Shown piece by piece: positions 4,933 through 6,966 of a stretch of 6,966 nt of DNA. A program made the translations under genes and the position numbers. Each line of letters starts with the position of its first letter. Position 1 is the stretch's first letter. The notes under the pieces were generated by a model that saw only the letters and a list, made by a program, of their open reading frames with translations, had not been told where the DNA came from and searched no databases. The stretch lies in the NCBI GenBank assembly GCA_003532715.1, contig DOEZ01000530.1, positions 865 through 7,830 on the forward strand, in the 5' to 3' direction. The stretch is from Planctomycetaceae bacterium (GTDB taxonomy: Bacteria > Planctomycetota > Planctomycetia > Pirellulales > Thermoguttaceae).

Positions 4933-6921
4933 CTATTCGGCCGGTCGCAGCCGCACGAACACGACCCCGTGGCTTTCGACCGTTGCGGTGAATTCGTCGT
5001 CGAACTGGCCCAGGTCCTTCTGTCGCCACAGGTCGCGGACGATGCGTGGTCCGGTCAGACGCAGTTCGGCCCAGGCGACCTTCACCGGCCGCGGTTCCTC
5101 GCCCAGGTTGAACAGACCGACGGCCATAGAACCGTCCTCCATTGGCTTGGCCAGGACAACTTCGTCACCGGCGTGGCGGACTACCTCGGCTTGCTTGCCC
5201 AGCGCGTCCTGATCGACGTCGAGCACTTCGGAGTTGCACAGGACGTTCAGCGTGAACTCGTCGAGTTCGGCCATGTCGCCGCTGAAGATCAGCGGTGCGG
5301 CCATCAGGCACCACATCGACATGTACGAGTACTGCTCGTTTCCGGTCAGGTTGCACGAGATGCGGGCCTCTTCCCCGTGCCGACGATGGGGATCGCCGAT
5401 CATGCCGATCAGGATATAGTCGGGATCGTTCCACTGGCCCGGCTTCGCGTATTTCCACAGCTTCATGTTGGCCAGGCCGATGGGATAGAAACCGGGCAGC
5501 TCGCGCCGCGGGATGTTGCCCAGGTCGCCTGTCGTCCGCCAGCAATTCCCTTCGACCTCGCCGCCCCATTTCCAGACGTCGCCGATGCCGTATTGACACA
5601 GGTTGTAGACCATGTCGCGCTTGCTCTCTTTCAATATGTCGCCCATCAACACGTACGGCTTCTTCAGGTCGGCCAGCGGCGATGTCTCGGGAACCATGTG
5701 GCCGTAGGTACACCAGTCGTACTTCACGAAATCGAAGCCCCAGTCGGCGAATTGCCTCGCATCCTTTTCTTCGTGTCGAAAGCTCCCGACGTAGCCGGCG
5801 CAGGTCCATGGGCCGGGCGACGTGTAGACGCCCGCCTTGAGCCCCTTCGCGTGAATGTAGTCGACCATGCCCTTGATGTCGGGGAACTTCGCGTTCGTCA
5901 GAATGTTGCCCCGGTCGTCGCGAAAAGGTGGATCGTTGCGTTGCTTCATCCAGCAGTCGTCGATGTTGACGTATTGATAGCCGTGGTCGGCCATGCCCGA
6001 GGCGATCATCGCGTCGGCCGCGTCGCGCATGTGCTGTTCGGTGACGCGGTGGTAATGGATGTACCAACTGTTCCAGCCCATCGGCGGCGTCAGGGCCAGG
6101 GTTTCGCCGACGACAAGCGTGAATGCCTTCTCGGCCTCGCCTGCGTCGTTCTTGGCGCGCAGCGTGACCGGATACTTGCCCAGCGCCGTCGGAACCTCGC
6201 CCGAGATGATGCCCGTGGCCGCGTCGAGGGTCATTCCCTCGGGCAGACCGTCGACCGAGAAGGTCATTGGCCGGTTGCCCGTGCAAGGGATCCGATAGAC
6301 AAACGGCCTTCCCGGACGCGCGCCGTAAAGCCGCGGGCCGTTGATTTTCGGCTCAGGCCCTGGCTTGGGCGTGAGAATGATCTTTCGGCGGTCGATCGGG
6401 TCGACGGTGGCCGGCTTCCGTCCAGCGACGAGGAAGACGGCCTCGGCCCAATTGGCGTGGTCGTAGTCGATACCGTCGTCGGTGCCGAGCGATTGCAGAA
6501 CGAGCGTCTTCTTGCCCGTCAGATCGAGATCGACCCGGACGGCCGGATCGCCCGATTTCATCACGGCGCTGCGAAAGACCTCGTCGCCGTCGAGTAACGC
6601 GCGAAACACGACACTTCCGCGGCCCTTGCCCGCGCCGTCGTCGACGCCCACCATCGCGGTGAATCGCTTGGACTCTCCGAGGTTGATCTTCACCACGCTA
6701 TGGGCATGGGTTCCCACGCCGTGGGTGAACTGCTTGCCCCCGATCGACAGCGGGCCTTTTTGGATCGAACGGTTTGCGACTGGGTTTCCCCAGCCGGCCG
6801 ACATATGGATCAAGTCGAGCGACGAAAGAGGGACCTCGTCGTCGGCAAGGCCGGGCGAGCACAGTCCGACGATCAGGCAGGTCATCAAAAGCGGGACGAG
6901 ACGATGCGGTTGTTTCTTCAT
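4933..6921 (-). CDS. Secreted GH27 alpha-galactosidase with N-terminal NPCBM and Ig-like domains
   Basis: This 662-residue enzyme probably removes terminal alpha-galactosyl (or related) residues from oligo- or polysaccharides outside the cytoplasm. The signal peptide is residues 1 to about 26 (MKKQPHRL, a hydrophobic core, then GLA before DDE). An NPCBM carbohydrate-binding domain follows at about 30-168, with the typical FTHGVGTHAHS (65-75). A putative Ig-like domain spans about 190-275 (GLPEGMTLD, TGIISGEVP). The GH27 barrel begins with TPPMGWNSW (278-286) and includes DDCW (321-324). D402 in VKYDWC is the expected nucleophile and D466 in CWRTTGDL the expected acid/base. PGQWNDPDY (494-502) precedes the C-terminal beta-sandwich at about 545-660. 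Both catalytic Asp are present and the frame is intact. The start is the ATG with AGAGG seven bases upstream; an in-frame TTG at 6960 has no such support. I see no clear terminator after its TAG. GH27 also contains other activities, so the exact substrate is open. Confidence 0.93.
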   Translation of the reverse strand: MKKQPHRLVPLLMTCLIVGLCSPGLADDEVPLSSLDLIHMSAGWGNPVANRSIQKGPLSIGGKQFTHGVGTHAHSVVKINLGESKRFTAMVGVDDGAGKGRGSVVFRALLDGDEVFRSAVMKSGDPAVRVDLDLTGKKTLVLQSLGTDDGIDYDHANWAEAVFLVAGRKPATVDPIDRRKIILTPKPGPEPKINGPRLYGARPGRPFVYRIPCTGNRPMTFSVDGLPEGMTLDAATGIISGEVPTALGKYPVTLRAKNDAGEAEKAFTLVVGETLALTPPMGWNSWYIHYHRVTEQHMRDAADAMIASGMADHGYQYVNIDDCWMKQRNDPPFRDDRGNILTNAKFPDIKGMVDYIHAKGLKAGVYTSPGPWTCAGYVGSFRHEEKDARQFADWGFDFVKYDWCTYGHMVPETSPLADLKKPYVLMGDILKESKRDMVYNLCQYGIGDVWKWGGEVEGNCWRTTGDLGNIPRRELPGFYPIGLANMKLWKYAKPGQWNDPDYILIGMIGDPHRRHGEEARISCNLTGNEQYSYMSMWCLMAAPLIFSGDMAELDEFTLNVLCNSEVLDVDQDALGKQAEVVRHAGDEVVLAKPMEDGSMAVGLFNLGEEPRPVKVAWAELRLTGPRIVRDLWRQKDLGQFDDEFTATVESHGVVFVRLRPAE

Positions 6922-6928
6922 GGCGGGA

Positions 6929-6934
6929 CCTCTT
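6929..6934 (-). promoter_or_regulatory. Ribosome binding site of the alpha-galactosidase gene
   Basis: AAGAGG on the minus strand ends seven bases before the ATG at 6921 and decides the start. The 32 bases between it and the right edge are too short to judge a promoter. Confidence 0.75.
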
Positions 6935-6966
6935 GGGGTGGGAGGGTGAGAATCAGTCAACCAATT

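Noticed and set aside
5165..6286. Minus-strand open frame of 373 codons in another frame of the alpha-galactosidase
   Set aside because: The product is Arg-rich and low in complexity, typical of an out-of-frame reading of a GC-rich gene.
4969..6597. Plus-strand open frame of 542 codons antisense to the alpha-galactosidase
   Set aside because: The minus strand encodes a complete GH27 enzyme with both catalytic Asp; long antisense frames are common opposite GC-rich genes. Its translation shows no recognisable domain.
6850..6870. Possible lipobox (VGLC) in the alpha-galactosidase signal peptide
   Set aside because: The residue before Cys is Leu rather than Gly, Ala or Ser, and a signal peptidase I-like GLA site follows, so a lipoprotein is unlikely.
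6922..6960. N-terminal extension of the alpha-galactosidase to a TTG at 6960
   Set aside because: The TTG has no visible ribosome binding site and would put 13 residues ahead of a good signal peptide; the ATG at 6921 has AGAGG at ideal spacing.

Overview
The window is GC-rich and all its recognisable genes lie on the minus strand. Read in transcription order (right to left) they are a secreted GH27 alpha-galactosidase-type enzyme, a small exported His/Cys-rich protein of unknown function, the periplasmic adaptor of a heavy-metal RND efflux pump, and the first 765 codons of the matching inner-membrane RND pump, which runs off the left edge. The style of the proteins suggests a Gram-negative bacterium, most likely a planctomycete: an NPCBM domain and an Ig-like domain fused to a GH27 catalytic domain, an adaptor with a large extra N-terminal domain, and a short His-rich exported protein ahead of the pump genes. 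That lineage call is inference from protein style, not from a marker gene.

Layout: 1-2297 is the RND permease (partial). 2309-4090 is the adaptor, whose stop codon overlaps the permease ribosome binding site. 4091-4223 is a 133-bp spacer with two inverted-repeat structures. 4224-4763 is the small exported protein. 4764-4932 is a 169-bp gap that holds a near-consensus sigma70-type promoter, a dyad over its -10 box and a leader hairpin. 4933-6921 is the alpha-galactosidase. The last 45 bases hold only its ribosome binding site and upstream sequence. No gap exceeds 300 bases. I saw no RNA genes, mobile elements or CRISPR, and no plus-strand gene is credible.

How they work together: the small protein, adaptor and permease look like one transcription unit driven from about 4856, making the inner-membrane and periplasmic parts of a proton-driven metal exporter. 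No outer-membrane factor gene is visible here; it may lie beyond the left edge or elsewhere. The alpha-galactosidase is on the same strand but looks functionally unrelated, a polysaccharide-degrading exoenzyme that happens to sit upstream. The most novel material is the small His/Cys-rich protein and the RNA or DNA structures framing the efflux genes.
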